NCBI RefSeq assembly: GCF_045679555.1
Contig: NC_092091.1
Coordinates: 83,135,953 to 83,199,952, forward strand
Direction: 5' to 3'
Source of the DNA: Salvelinus alpinus
Taxonomy: Eukaryota; Chordata; Actinopteri; Salmoniformes; Salmonidae
DNA: 64,000 nt
The position numbers were made by a program, and so were the translations under genes. The notes beneath the pieces were generated by a model. The model was not told the origin of the DNA, made no database searches, and saw only the letters and a program-made list of their open reading frames with translations. Below, piece by piece: positions 1 through 13,100 of the stretch. The stretch's first letter is position 1; the number at the start of each line of letters is the position of its first letter.

Positions 1-2429
1 TGTATTATTACTGGGACAGGCTGGTGTTTCCTACTGTAATGTAGTTGTATTATTACTGGGACAGGCTGGTGTTTCCTACTGTAATGTAGTTGTATTATTA
101 CTGGGACAGGCTGGTGTTTCCTACTGTAATGTAGTTGTATTATTACTGGGACAGGCTGGTGTTTCCTACTGTAATGTAGTTGTATTATTACTGGGACAGG
201 CTGGTGTTTCCTACTGTAATGTAGTTGTATTATTACTGGGACAGGCTGGTGTTTCCTACTGTAATGTAGTTGTATTATTACTGGGACAGGCTGGTGTTTC
301 CTACTGTAATGTTGTTGTATTATTACTGGGACAGGCTGGTGTTTCCTACTGTAATGTAGTTGTATTATTACTGGGACAGGCTGGTGTTTCCTACTGTAAT
401 GTAGTTGTATTATTACTGAGACAGGCTGGTGTATCCTACTGTAATGTAGTTGTATTATTACTGAGACAGGCTGGTGTTCCCTACTGTAATGTAGTTGTAT
501 TATTACTGGGACAGGCTGGTGTTTCCTACTGTAATGTAGTTGTATTATTACTGGGACAGGCTGGTGTTTCCTACTGTAATGTAGTTGTATTATTACTGGG
601 ACAGGCTGGTGTTTCCTACCGTAATGTAGTTGTATTATTACTGAGACAGGCTGGTGTTTCCTACCGTAATGTCGTTGTATTATTACTGGGACAGGCTGGT
701 GTTTCCTACTGTAATGTAGTTGTATTATTACTTAGACAGGCTGGTGTCTCCTACTGTAATGTAGTTGTATTATTACTGGGGCAGGCTGGTGTTTCCTACT
801 GTAATGTAGTTGCATTATTACTGGGACAGGCTGGTGTTTCCTACTGTAATGTAGTTGTATTATTACTGGGACAGGCTGGTGTTTCCTACTGTAATGTAGT
901 TGTATTATTACTGGGACAGGCTGGTGTTTCCTACTGTAATGTAGTTGTATTATTACTGGGACAGGCTGGTGTTTCCTACTGTAATGTAGTTGTATTATTA
1001 CTGGGACAGGCTGGTGTTTCCTACTGTAATGTAGTTGCATTATTACTGGGACAGGCTGGTGTTTCCTACTGTAATGTAGTTGTATTATTACTGGGACAGG
1101 CTGGTGTTTCCTACTGTAATGTAGTTGTATTATTACTGGGACAGGCTGGTGTTTCCTACTGTAATGTAGTTGTATTATTACTGGGACAGGCTGGTGTTTC
1201 CTACTGTAATGTAGTTGTATTATTACTGGGACAGGCTGGTGTTTCCTACTGTAATGTAGTTGTATTATTACTGGGACAGGCTGGTGTTTCCTACTGTAAT
1301 GTAGTTGTATTATTACTGGGACAGGCTGGTGTTTCCTACTGTAATGTAGTTGTATTATTACTGGGACAGGCTGGTGTTTCCTACTGTAATGTAGTTGTAT
1401 TATTACTGGGACAGGCTGGTGTTTCCTACTGTAATGTAGTTGTATTATTACTGGGACAGGCTGGTGTTTCCTACTGTAATGTAGTTGTATTATTACTGGG
1501 ACAGGCTGGTGTTTCCTACTGTAATGTAGTTGTATTATTACTGAGACAGGCTGGTGTTTCCTACTGTAATGTAGTTGTATTATTACTGAGACAGGCTGGT
1601 GTTTCCTACTGTAATGTAGTTGTATTATTACTGAGACAGGCTGGTGTTTCCTACTGTAATGTAGTTGTATTATTACTGGGACAGGCTGGTGTTTCCTACT
1701 GTAATGTAGTTGTATTATTACTGAGACAGGCTGGTGTTTCCTACTGTAATGTAGTTGTATTATTACTGGGACAGGCTGGTGTTTCCTACTGTAATGTAGT
1801 TGTATTATTACTGAGACAGGCTGGTGTTCCCTACTGTAATGTAGTTGTATTATTACTGAGACAGGCTGGTGTATCCTACTGTAATGTAGTTGTATTATTA
1901 CTGAGACAGGCTGGTGTTTCCTACTGTAATGTAGTTGTATTATTACTGGGACAGGCTGGTGTTTCCTACTGTAATGTAGTTGTATTATTACTGGGACAGG
2001 CTGGTGTTTCCTACTGTAATGTAGTTGTATTATTACTGAGACAGGCTGGTGTTTCCTACTGTAATGTAGTTGTATTATTACTGGGACAGGCTGGTGTTTC
2101 CTACTGTAATGTAGTTGTATTATTACAGGGACAGGCTGGTGTTTCCTACTGTAATGTAGTTGTATTATTACTGGGACAGGCTGGTGTTTCCTACTGTAAT
2201 GTAGTTGTATTATTACTGAGACAGGCTGGTGTTTCCTACTGTAATGTAGTTGTATTATTACTGGGACAGGCTGGTGTTTCCTACTGTAATGTAGTTGTAT
2301 TATTACTGGGACAGGCTGGTGTTTCCTACTGTAATGTAGTTGTATTATTACTGAGACAGGCTGGTGTTTCCTACTGTAATGTAGTTGTGTTATTACTGAG
2401 ACAGGCTGGTGTTTCCTACTGTAATGTAG
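1..2429. repeat. 45-bp minisatellite array, about 54 copies
   Basis: Head-to-tail 45-bp units (each with 'tgtattattactgggacagg' followed by 'ctggtgtttcctactgtaat' and 'gtagt') run from base 1 to 2,429 and probably began before the window. Four units fill exactly 180 bases, so the register is kept throughout with no indels seen. Variants are few: ctgGgac/ctgAgac, gtTtcc/gtAtcc/gtTCcc, and taCTg/taCCg. The array ends abruptly at 'gtagg agaacaggg'. The unit is a multiple of three and lacks stops in one minus frame, which explains a spurious open frame at 732-1,040. Confidence 0.97.
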
Positions 2430-3104
2430 GAGAACAGGGCTGGGATCAATACAAATGGAAAACCCTCTTCAATTATTCAACACAGCTGACTGATCCAGGA
2501 CCTGCAGACCTTATTAACAACTTGATTCATATAGTTTAGTTCACTTAACCTGTAGTGGACTAAAACAGACTCAGGACTTGTAGTGCAGAGAAGACCTTGG
2601 TCATTATTCCTATAGCCTGGTCACTAAACATATTGCTAACTAACTAAACCTGCCCTTTATACACTTGTCAGTTACTGTGCATTGTGTTGCTGCATGTTGT
2701 AGACATTTCACAGCCTTCTTCAGTCTTTCTGTCTCTGGCATGGGATATACCCTACACACCCTGGAGTGACTTGCTGAGTGAGTGGCTGAGTGAGTGAGTG
2801 ACTGGCTGGCTGAGTGGTTGAGTGAGTGAGTGACTGGCTGAGTGAGCGTGCGTGCACAACTGTGCATGTGGGCAGTGCCTGGTCACACAGTGAAATGTCA
2901 AGACCTTGGAATAGGCAGCCCTATCATCCAAGCAACATAGTGTGTGTGTAAATGTTAAAGTGCACAGCCCTGCATCCTTGAGGGCTGCAACATCTGCAAG
3001 TTCCTTTTCACTCTGGCCCAAGGCTGGTGGAAAACGTTGACACTGAGATAACAGTCAAAGAAAGGATGTCATCAGCAAATCACAAACCAGCTGGAGGAGG
3101 ATAT
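2430..3104. other. Single-copy spacer with a short TGAG-rich tract
   Basis: No gene is visible. A degenerate tetranucleotide tract (tgag/tggc units) lies at about 2,768-2,845, and short open frames here are His/Ser-rich artefacts of it. Nothing else recognisable. Confidence 0.5.
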
Positions 3105-3290
3105 TCTCTCTCTCTCCCCCCCCCCTCTCTCTCTCCCCCTCTCTCTCCCTCCCCCTCTCTCTCTCTCCCCCTCCCTCTCTCTCTCTCTCTTCCCCCTCTC
3201 TCTCCCCCTCCCTCTCTCCCCCCCTCTCTCTCTCTCCCCCCTCTCTCTCTCTCCCCCCCTCTCTCTCTCTCCCCCCCCCTCTCTCTCGTT
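3105..3290. repeat. Polypyrimidine (CT)n/(C)n tract
   Basis: About 185 bases of almost pure C and T on the + strand, mixing (ct)n blocks with runs of 4-9 C. The strand asymmetry is near total. Such mirror-rich polypurine/polypyrimidine DNA can form triplex (H-DNA). Translations of it are low-complexity Ser/Pro/Leu (or Arg/Glu on the other strand) and are not genes. Confidence 0.95.
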
Positions 3291-3507
3291 GCCTCGCACT
3301 CCCTCTTTCAAAAACATAGGAAATGCAGTGGCGCCAGCTGTATCTGTTTCGTAAACATGATATAAAGTTGCCTCGTCAGTCCTCAAAGTCCACACACAAA
3401 CATTCCCTGACAGCTGTTGCACCCAACGTTCCTTTGTTCAAAGCAACATTAGAACGTAGTAGCATATTGTAGCTGGTTAATGTGGGACAAACACAGGTAT
3501 GATGGCC

Positions 3508-4790
<1,283 letters not shown>

Positions 4791-4792
4791 GT

Positions 4793-6018
4793 CGTTATAT
4801 TTATACCCAGTCAGTGACAGAGAGGTCGTATTATTTATACCCAGTCAGTGACAGAGAGGTCGTATTATTTATACCCAGTCAGTTCCTGAGAGATGTCGTA
4901 TTATTTATACCCAGTCAGTGACAGAGAGGTCATATTATTTATACCCAGTCAGTGACAGAGAGGTCATATTATTTATACCCAGTCAGTTCCTGAGAGATGT
5001 CGTATTATTTATACCCAGTCAGTGACAGAGAGGTCATATTATTTATACCCAGTCAGTGGCTGAGAGATGTCGTATTATTTATACCCAGTCAGTTCCTGAG
5101 AGATGTCGTATTATTTATACCCAGTCAGTGGCTGAGAGATGTCGTATTATTTATACCCAGTCAGTGGCTGAGAGATGTCGTATTATTTATACCCAGTCAG
5201 TTCCTGAGATATGTCGTATTATTTATACCCAGTCAGTGCCTGAGAGATGTCGTATTATTTATACCCAGTCAGTGGCTGAGAGATGTCGTATTATTTATAC
5301 CCAGTCAGTTCCTGAGATATGTCGTATTATTTATACCCAGTCAGTTCCTGAGATATGTCGTATTATTTATACCCAGTCAGTTCCTGAGATATGTCGTATT
5401 ATTTATACCCAGTCAGTGCCTGAGAGATGTCGTATTATTTATACCCAGTCAGTTCCTGAGAGATGTCGTATTATTTATACCCAGTCAGTGCCTGAGAGAT
5501 GTCGTATTATTTATACCCAGTCAGTTCCTGAGAGATGTCGTATTATTTATACCCAGTCAGTGACAGAGAGGTCATATTATTTATACCCAGTCAGTGACAG
5601 AGAGGTCATATTATTTATACCCAGTCAGTTCCTGAGAGATGTCGTATTATTTATACCCAGTCAGTGACAGAGAGGTCGTATTATTTATACCCAGTCAGTG
5701 GCTGAGAGAGGTCGTATTATTTATACCCAGTCAGTGCCTGAGAGATGTCGTATTATTTATACCCAGTCAGTGCCTGAGAGATGTCGTATTATTTATACCC
5801 AGTCAGTGACAGAGATGTCGTATTATTTATACCCAGTCAGTGACAGAGATGTCGTATTATTTATACCCAGTCAGTTCCTGAGAGATGTCGTATTATTTAT
5901 ACCCAGTCAGTGCCTGAGGTCGTATTATTTATACCCAGTCAGTGACAGAGAGGTCGTATTATTTATACCCAGTCAGTGACAGATGTCGTATTATTTATAC
6001 CCAGTCAGTGCCTGAGAG
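4793..6018. repeat. 34-36-bp minisatellite array, about 35 copies
   Basis: Core 'tattatttatacccagtcag' is followed by one of a few linkers: 'tgacagagaggtcg', 'ttcctgagagatgtcg', 'tgcctgagagatgtcg', 'tggctgagagatgtcg', or a shortened 'tgcctgaggtcg'. Unit length therefore varies between about 30 and 36. Linker types alternate in patches. The array begins in 'ctgtcgttatatttataccc' and ends in 'cctgagagaactgatg'. Confidence 0.96.
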
Positions 6019-7234
6019 AACTGATGTAGACTAGACTGTGTGCTCAGCACGCACCCAAGATCAAGTAGCCCATCAGGTGTAGCACACCACTGTGTGCATC
6101 TACTCTACAAGGACAGTCTCCTATAAGTGCCAGAGTTTGACCAGCGAACCCAACACTCACTGTGAGCATTTATTCATCCCCTGCCACCCCTTCTCATATC
6201 ACTATGGTAACCCTGTGGTCCATCCCACCACCAGACCTTGGTTTCCCACCCCCCTCTTGGGAACCAACCAAACATTCACCCAATATGTAATATTCAAGTA
6301 AACGTACGCTTTTGTTCAACAGTCGGTACACTGCAAGTTTCACTGTGTAAACGGTGTCTGTTGGACTCTAGTTACTGGTTGCCTAACAAGGGCATTGGTG
6401 CCAAGGTGAAACCGTTGTTCACTTGTGAGATAACTATCCTTCAGGGCCTAGCTCGCTGGTTCAAAGGTTACTCTATGCCAATGCTACTCATTTAGTTAGC
6501 TATCAGTGTGGTTGCATTAGCAGCTAGTCACAAATTCCTAGTGAGGGAAGCAGTTATTACAGGCCAAATGTCAAGTGCCGCCATAATCTTATCTAGGGCA
6601 AGATAACATTACAGTCAGACAGACAGACCAACGTCTGTTTTAGTTAGTCTGAATAACTTATTAATAATGTAGGAAAATGAAATATGAAAATGTATTCACT
6701 CACTACTGTAAGTCGCTCTGCAAAAGAGCGTCTGCTAAATTAAAACAAATATAAACTGTAGCAGAGTAGGTACGAGTTCTTCACAAAACCCACTGACGCC
6801 TGTGCAGCTATTGCCGACATTACTATTGTCTGTAGTTTAACTCTTGGGAAATAGTATATTGGGGTTGTATTGGGTTAAATTGTCATTACCAGGGACATTG
6901 CCAGTGTAAATGCATGGGTATTAAACACAACTGAGGGCGAGATGTACAGCACTGGGATAGTAAGTTAACTAGCTAGCCATTTTACTGTAACTTTCTGGAG
7001 CCCTCTCTCGCTCTCAAACATGAACATTGATTAAAGAGTTTATTTATTTAAAAAAAACAGCAACTAGCTAACTAGTTACCATTATTAACTAACGTTAGCT
7101 AAATTGCGACGTCCCCTCTTCTCTAGTTAACGTTAGTTAGCTAACATGCATATGTTCTGATATTCACGATAATCAGCTTGTTGTTAAATAGTTTTGCAGA
7201 ATTAGCATATGGATAGTTACAAGAATCTCCTTAC
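6019..7234. other. Intergenic or first-intron sequence; short salmonid repeat tail at about 6,704-6,740
   Basis: No coding exon recognised. The segment 6,704-6,740 ('gtaagtcgctctg' followed by 'agagcgtctgctaaat') is the common fish repeat tail I know from SINE/LINE 3' ends. If the minus-strand exon ending at 7,235 is real, this is the start of its first intron. Confidence 0.45.
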
Positions 7235-7600
7235 CTTGAAATGCCTCTTCTGCCCAGTCCAAAGGGGGTTGCTGATGCAAGGCCGAGTCAACAGACACTC
7301 ACACAATGGTAACGTTAGCTGCTGCCAGTGACACTCCGCAACCTCTTCCGAACAGACCTAGCTAGCGTTGCTAACGTCAAAGCTAGCTAACGTTAACTAG
7401 CAACCCGTTTGTTGTTAGCGAACCAGATCAGTATGCCGCATAGTGTAAAGCTATCTACAACATTTGGATTTGGTTGTTTCTGGTCGTTGTGAAAGCACGT
7501 TTCTATGTTATTCTGAACAATAAATAAAACGGTGTTTTTTCCAAGGGGGCTGGACTCGTTCTTTTTGCTGGGAGGAGAGATTCGGGTCAAAGAAACGACA
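7235..7600 (-). other. Putative non-coding first exon of a downstream minus-strand gene (elf2 candidate by synteny)
   Basis: On the minus strand the sequence 'GGCATTTCAAG|GTAAGGAG' gives a consensus 5' splice donor with the last exon base at 7,235. No ATG occurs in the roughly 150 bases before it, so the exon would be 5' UTR. A perfect CRE lies just upstream at 7,625-7,632. In mammals the gene immediately downstream of MGARP on the same strand is ELF2, whose 5' exons are non-coding. That makes elf2 the natural guess, but the exon itself carries no protein evidence. The upstream limit (about 7,600) is arbitrary. The region also has many 'ctaacgttagc'-type words, common in fish. Confidence 0.35.
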
Positions 7601-7624
7601 CAACAGCGAATGACACACAGGCCG

Positions 7625-7632
7625 TGACGTCA
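7625..7632 (-). promoter_or_regulatory. Perfect CRE palindrome TGACGTCA
   Basis: TGACGTCA, the consensus CREB/ATF site, lies in a CpG-containing stretch ('gtgacgtcacgc') about 25 bases above the putative first exon. CREs near transcription starts are typical of constitutive vertebrate promoters. The palindrome gives no orientation; the strand is assigned from the donor at 7,235. Confidence 0.5.
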
Positions 7633-7837
7633 CGCAGAACAGCAGGAACAGTAACTGCCCCCTGAACCTTCCCCATAAATAGTATAATTTTTATTTTGCT
7701 ACATTCTCCAACATTTTTATACTACTTATGTTATGTTTCATAGCATTGAAATATAATAACTTTGTTTCTATGTTGTGTATCAAATTATTTTCTGAAGGAT
7801 ATGCCCGCTCTCTGTGCATTTCTTTTCATACAATTTG

Positions 7838-8483
7838 CACTACTGCTAGTCATGTTGCACTACTTCTAGTCACTACTGCTAGTCATGTTGCACTACTTCT
7901 AGTCACTACTGCTAGTCATGTTGCACTACTTCTAGTCACTACTGCTAGTCATGTTGCACTACTTCTAGTCACTACTGCTAGTCATGTTGCACTACTTCTA
8001 GTCACTACTGCTAGTCATGTTGCACTACTTCCAGTCACTACTGCTAGTCATGTTGCACTACTTCCAGTCACTACTGCTAGTCATGTTGCACTACTTCCAG
8101 TCACTACTGCTAGTCATGTTGCACTACTTCCAGTCACTACTGCTAGTCATGTTGCACTACTTCCAGTCACTACTGCTAGTCATGTTGCACTACTTCCAGT
8201 CACTACTGCTAGTCATGTTGCACTACTTCCAGTCACTACTGCTAGTCATGTTGCACTACTTCCAGTCACTACTGCTAGTCATGTTGCACTACTTCCAGTC
8301 ACTACTGCTAGTCATGTTGCACTACTTCCAGTCACTACTGCTAGTCATGTTGCACTACTTCTAGTCACTACTGCTAGTCATGTTGCACTACTTCCAGTCA
8401 CTACTGCTAGTCATGTAGCACTACTTCCAGTCACTACTGCTAGTCATGTAGCACTACTTCCAGTCACTACTGCTAGTCATGTT
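7838..8483. repeat. 33-bp minisatellite array, about 19.5 copies
   Basis: Units consist of 'cactactgctagtcatgttg' plus 'cactacttctagt' or 'cactacttccagt'. The first five or six units carry 'cttcTag', the remainder mostly 'cttcCag', with one reversion near 8,360. Two units near the right end have 'catgtAgcac'. The unit is a multiple of three, so a 262-codon frame runs through it; this is a repeat product. Confidence 0.97.
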
Positions 8484-8520
8484 GCCACCCAATCTCTAAT
8501 GAATACATTTCAATAAACAT

Positions 8521-8868
8521 TGGCTGAAGGAGACTGTTACCCATTCAAACGGATTGAAGGAGACTGTTACCCATTCAAACGGATTGAAGGAGACTGTTAC
8601 CCATTCAAACGGATTGAAGGAGACTGTTACCCATTCAAACGGATTGAAGGAGACTGTTACCCATTCAAACGGATTGAAGGAGACTGTTACCCATTCAAAC
8701 GGATTGAAGGAGACTGTTACCCATTCAAACGGATTGAAGGAGACTGTTACCCATTCAAACGGATTGAAGGAGACTGTTACCCATTCAAACGGATTGAAGG
8801 AGACTGTTACCCATTCAAACGGATTGAAGGAGACTGTTACCCATTCAAACGGATTGAAGGAGACTGAA
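8521..8868. repeat. 30-bp minisatellite array, about 11.6 near-identical copies
   Basis: Units of 'ggattgaaggagactgttac' + 'ccattcaaac'. Only the first unit differs ('tggctgaagg'); the rest look identical, so the array is young or strongly homogenised. It starts 37 bases after the preceding 33-bp array. Confidence 0.97.
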
Positions 8869-8973
8869 TGGAAGTATTGAGCTCCATCTACTGTCCAAAA
8901 TGTTGTGGTTTTATCCTGTAGTATACAAAAACATCACAATAATTACATTGCCAACCAAACACTTTAAATCACC

Positions 8974-8983
8974 TTTATTTATT
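8974..8983 (-). terminator. mgarp: Candidate poly(A) signals of mgarp (two overlapping AATAAA)
   Basis: On the minus strand the sequence reads GTAAATAAATAAAGG, giving two overlapping AATAAA hexamers (8,974-8,979 and 8,978-8,983). They lie about 1.15 kb downstream of the exon 5 stop, a plausible 3' UTR length. Cleavage would fall at about 8,945-8,965. No better signal is closer to the 30-bp array. Confidence 0.5.
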
Positions 8984-10128
8984 TACAAAGAATTATAGTC
9001 TTTACAATAACAGATACTATACATAAAACAATTATTGAATTGATCATTTCATCCATTAAAAAAAGTGCTCTCCAAATTGAATCTCATAATTAGATATGGA
9101 ATCATGTCAATGAAGTTCAAAGTCAAAAGTTTACAGTCCACTTGTTCATTCTGAATAAGCTTACAGCTCCATTTAATTTAGAAATACAACATATGACACG
9201 TTTCTGAGTATGACATCATAGTACCTTTTTTAGTAATTACATAATGACTTAAATAAATGACAGGATAGTGTTAGTTTCGACCTTCAAACTAGTCTTTCTA
9301 TACAAAATATACACATGCAACATGAATATATAACTACAGGATAGTTTGGACAACTAGTCTTTCCATACTGTGTCACACACACAACCACCCCACCACCAAA
9401 CCCACCCGCAAAGCTTTTACATTGTTATTGACTGAAAAATACATTTTATTTTTACATCACATGAGTACAATACTGTCTACCAACAGTCTAGATATTCCCT
9501 GATTGAATAAAAAAACTCCATGCAGAACTAACCCAACAGTCTTTGAAGATCACAATTATCTAGACGTTGTCTAATAGCCGACTGTTTAATACACCAATTC
9601 AGATCTTATTTCATTGAATCAAAGAAAATACAGTCAGAATTCATTAGGCAATGTCAAGTACACGATCATTTATCAAGTAACTTCAAATACATTCAAGTGG
9701 TCTTGGTCAGCTTGGTAACAGTGGCACCCTGGGGAACAGGGTGGTACTGAGAAATAGTTGAAGTCCGTCCCAAATGGCACCCTATTCCCCTACGGGCCCT
9801 GGTCAAAAGTAGTGCACTATATAGGGTATAAGGTGCCATTTGGGTCTGAACCCTAGGAATAAAGTCAGACTTCAAACCCTTACAGAAGTGTCACCTCACC
9901 ATGGATAGGGATAATACAAGACCAAGAAACGGAGTGAGAACCTGGAATGTAGTTACCAGGTTGACAACTGTTGTCATTAGACAACATTTAAATATAATTA
10001 GTTTAATATAATTATAGAATAAAATTCCAACCAGTTCTAATTCTGTGTGTGTTTTATGTTGATCGTCCTGTTTGATTGACAGCTGCGGGTGTTGACTGTT
10101 CCAGAAGGCACATCTCGCTGGTCTCCAG
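8984..10128 (-). other. mgarp: Inferred 3' UTR of the long mgarp transcript
   Basis: AT-rich, non-coding and unique except for the hairpin repeat at about 9,757-9,852. It lies between the TGA of exon 5 and the poly(A) signals. This is inferred from position; no transcript evidence is available. Confidence 0.45.
9757..9852. repeat. Palindromic salmonid repeat, copy 1 (inside the inferred 3' UTR)
   Basis: The arms 'cccaaatggcaccctattcc' and 'taaggtgccatttggg' are inverted copies around 'gggccctggtcaaaagtagtgcactatata'-type sequence. I recognise this as a dispersed palindromic element of salmonid genomes. Transcribed, it would fold into a hairpin with arms of about 20-25 bases. Confidence 0.75.
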
Positions 10129-10172
10129 TCAGGACTGGGCTGTCAGCAACATCAGGCTCATACTCTGTGCAC
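10129..10172 (-). CDS. mgarp: mgarp exon 5 (end of the long isoform)
   Basis: Acceptor 'TTTTTCCTCCCCAG|GTGCACAG' on the minus strand has an excellent pyrimidine tract. With the phase-1 donor of exon 4b it completes a Gly codon and then reads [13 protein letters not shown] followed by TGA (10,129-10,131). The 44 coding bases fit exactly. The short hydrophobic end is unlike the acidic body. Chance matches to acceptors are common, so this exon depends on 4b being real. Poly(A) signals follow 1.15 kb later. Confidence 0.55.
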
Positions 10173-13100
10173 CTGGGGAGGAAAAAGAATAACAGTATTT
10201 AGTGAAAATCCATGTATCCTTCCTAGCAACTAATCCAATGTGTAATGCAACATGCAAGCATTAGCAACTACTAGCTCGCTGGGACCAATGTGTTCTGTCC
10301 ATAGAATTAGATTACATTGAGCAGACATACAGTAGCTCTGAAAACAATGTCAGTCGGAATGTACGGAATTCTGAAGGGGCACAGAATTCTAATGCCATGA
10401 TCAAACATTCAAATGGAATGTTGCTTAGAGTCTGTTGTCCTAGTTCTAATTCTAGTTCTATGCTCGTGTCATTCTATTTACCTTCTGTACTATTACATCA
10501 CTGAGCAGGACCTCTTTACTGGCCTGGCAGTCTCTCCTGTTGGCATAGTAGAGGTGGGACAGAAACGGGACAGAGTTTAGGGAGAATCTACTATATGTTG
10601 GCCACAGTAGGTATTGTATTATATGTGGTATTGGTTGGGGTCTTACATTTGTTTCTTATCCTAATTAATAATATTATAAAAATTAAACATGTCCTCTGTT
10701 GTTTGTGACCAAAGGGCCCTTTACTCAAAGAAAACAAGCAATATATTTATCTAAATTGTCTGCCTTTTCCTAACTCTAAATATATGCAAAAACAACAACA
10801 AAAATAACTACACTAAAAATCCCACATAAGAAATAAAGAGTGTAGAGATCTGACTTACCTTCCACCTTGGCTTCCTCCACTGCCTCTGCGGTCACCTCAG
10901 CAGGCCAATCGGAGGCACACTCCTCCGCGGTCACCTCCACTGCCTCCTCCACACCAGCAGGGGGAGCCTCTACTTCCACCACAGATGCAGCCTCTACAAC
11001 TTCCACGGGGGTGACTGCCACAGCAGCCTCAACTGGGACAGCCTCAGAAGCAGGGTGGCATGACGTGAAGAGGGCCTCCTTGACTTCCTCAGCCGGGGCT
11101 GCCTTCGCCTCCACTGCCACGACATCCAGGGCTGAGGCTGCTGCCAGCATCGCCGCCTCCACGACGAGCGACTCATCCTCAGACATTTGGGCTGTCTCCA
11201 CAGCCTCCTTTGCCGCTGGTGGTTCCTCTGCTGCTGGTTCCTCCATCTCTGGGGCTTCCTCCACTGGGGCAGCATCCTCTACTACTGCTACCTCTTCGGC
11301 TGCAGGTACCTCTGCCTCAACTGGCGCTGCCTCTTCGACTGGGGCAGCCTCTTCTGGGGAAAATTCCTCTACTGCTGGTGCTTCTACTATTGGTCCCTCC
11401 TCGGCTGAAGCCTCAGGTACATCCACAGCGGCAGAAGCCTCAGGTACTTCCACAGCGGCAGAAGCCTCAGGTACTTCCACAGCGGCAGAAGCCTCAGCCT
11501 CAGGTACTTCCACAGCGGCAGAAGCCTCAGGTACTTCCACAGCGGCAGAAGCCTCAGGTACTTCCACAGCGGCAGAAGCCTCAGGTACTTCCACAGCGGC
11601 AGAAGCCTCAGGTACTTCCACAGCGGCAGAAGCCTCAGGTACTTCCACAGCGGCAGAAGCCTCAGGTACTTCCACAGCGGCAGAAGCCTCAGGTACTTCC
11701 ACAGCGGCAGAAGCCTCAGGTACTTCCACAGCGGCAGGAGCCTCAGGTACTTCCACAGCGGCAGAAGCCTCAGCCTCAGGTACTTCCACAGCGGCAGGGA
11801 GCTCTGGGGCCTCTAGGGGAGGTGCAGCCGTCTCCTCCTCTGCAACAGCAGCTGGAGCCTCCTCTACGGCGACCGGAACTACTTCCTCTGGCTCAGGGGT
11901 CGCCTCAGCAACCACTTCCTCTGTGACATCAGGGACAGCAACAACAACCTCCTCTTCTGGTTTGGGCTCTTCAGTTTCCACGACAGCTGCTTCTGCGTCT
12001 TCAGCTGGTGCTTCTACTGCCACTTCCCCCTCCACGGATACTTCCTCCTCTACCTTAGCTTCAGGAACCTCCAGGGGTTCTAGAATGTCCTCGGTGGGAG
12101 CGAGTGAGGATTCTTCAGTCCGGTCTTCTATGTGTTGGACGGCGGGCATGAGCCTCCTCTCGCTAACCGAGGCAGCAGCGATCTCAGAGCTGACCAGGAG
12201 CTTCATGGAGGCAGACGTGATGTCAGACACAGCATCTAAAAAGAGAAGCAACAGTCATGTCAGTCATGCAAGAAAGACAAAAAGGCTGCCTGTATACTGC
12301 AGAAACACTTGTGAGCTTTTCAGAAAAGTATTTACAAAAATATTGTATATACAAAGGAAGGCGCAGATCAGCAGACACCATACTAAATCAGTCAACCTAC
12401 ATAGAGTAACCATGTCAGATGTGGGTGTGTTATTGTTACAACAGACACCATACTAAATCAGTCACAAGCTTCACATAGAGTAACCATGTCAGATATGGGT
12501 GTGTTATTGTTACAACAGACACCATACTAAATCAGTCACAAGCTTCACAGAGTAACCATGTTAGATGTGGGTGTGTTACAACAGATACCATACTAAATCA
12601 GTCAACCTACATAGAGTAACCATGTCAGATGTGGGCGATGGTGTTATTGTATTACAGTAGTCTAGTATCTTCTTCCACAGAGAATCGCATATTGGCATTT
12701 TATCAACTCTATAGACATCAACTAACCTAAACGTTTGTTTTTTATGTAAGGAAAAGTGTATTGTACTGTAATGGTATCTATGTAGGCCTGTACCACGGTC
12801 TTACAAACAGCCTACATATTGATAGGGGTCATTTATTTACAGATATCAAATCATGTGTGAAGTAATAACATTCTGGGAAGATTCAATCTTTATTAAAGTA
12901 ATTAAAACATTGTTTACCGTCTACTGTACTTACCTTCCATTCACCTCAGGGCTCAGGATGACATACCTTGACATCATTCTGCACGTGACCATCAGGGGGG
13001 AGTCTAACACATGGGACTAGTCCAGCAGCCATGTCATGCCCCTTGTCTGTGTAGTGTGGATAAAAACCTGGAGGTTTGTTGATAAAGACCCTACTACAGG

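Noticed and set aside
1..2429. CRISPR-like array
   Set aside because: Units are contiguous with no unique spacers, and the DNA is from a vertebrate. The same applies to every other array in the window.
3027..3422. Ser/Pro-rich or Arg/Glu-rich open frames
   Set aside because: Direct translation of the CT tract.
7393..7590. 65-codon minus-strand frame in the putative first exon
   Set aside because: No family resemblance and no matching splice phase; the exon is better read as 5' UTR.
10867..12456. 529-codon + strand Ser/Thr/Ala-rich frame opposite mgarp exon 4b
   Set aside because: Shadow of the GCN-rich minus-strand exon. The minus strand has splice sites in phase with mgarp and an acidic tail typical of the family; the + frame has neither.
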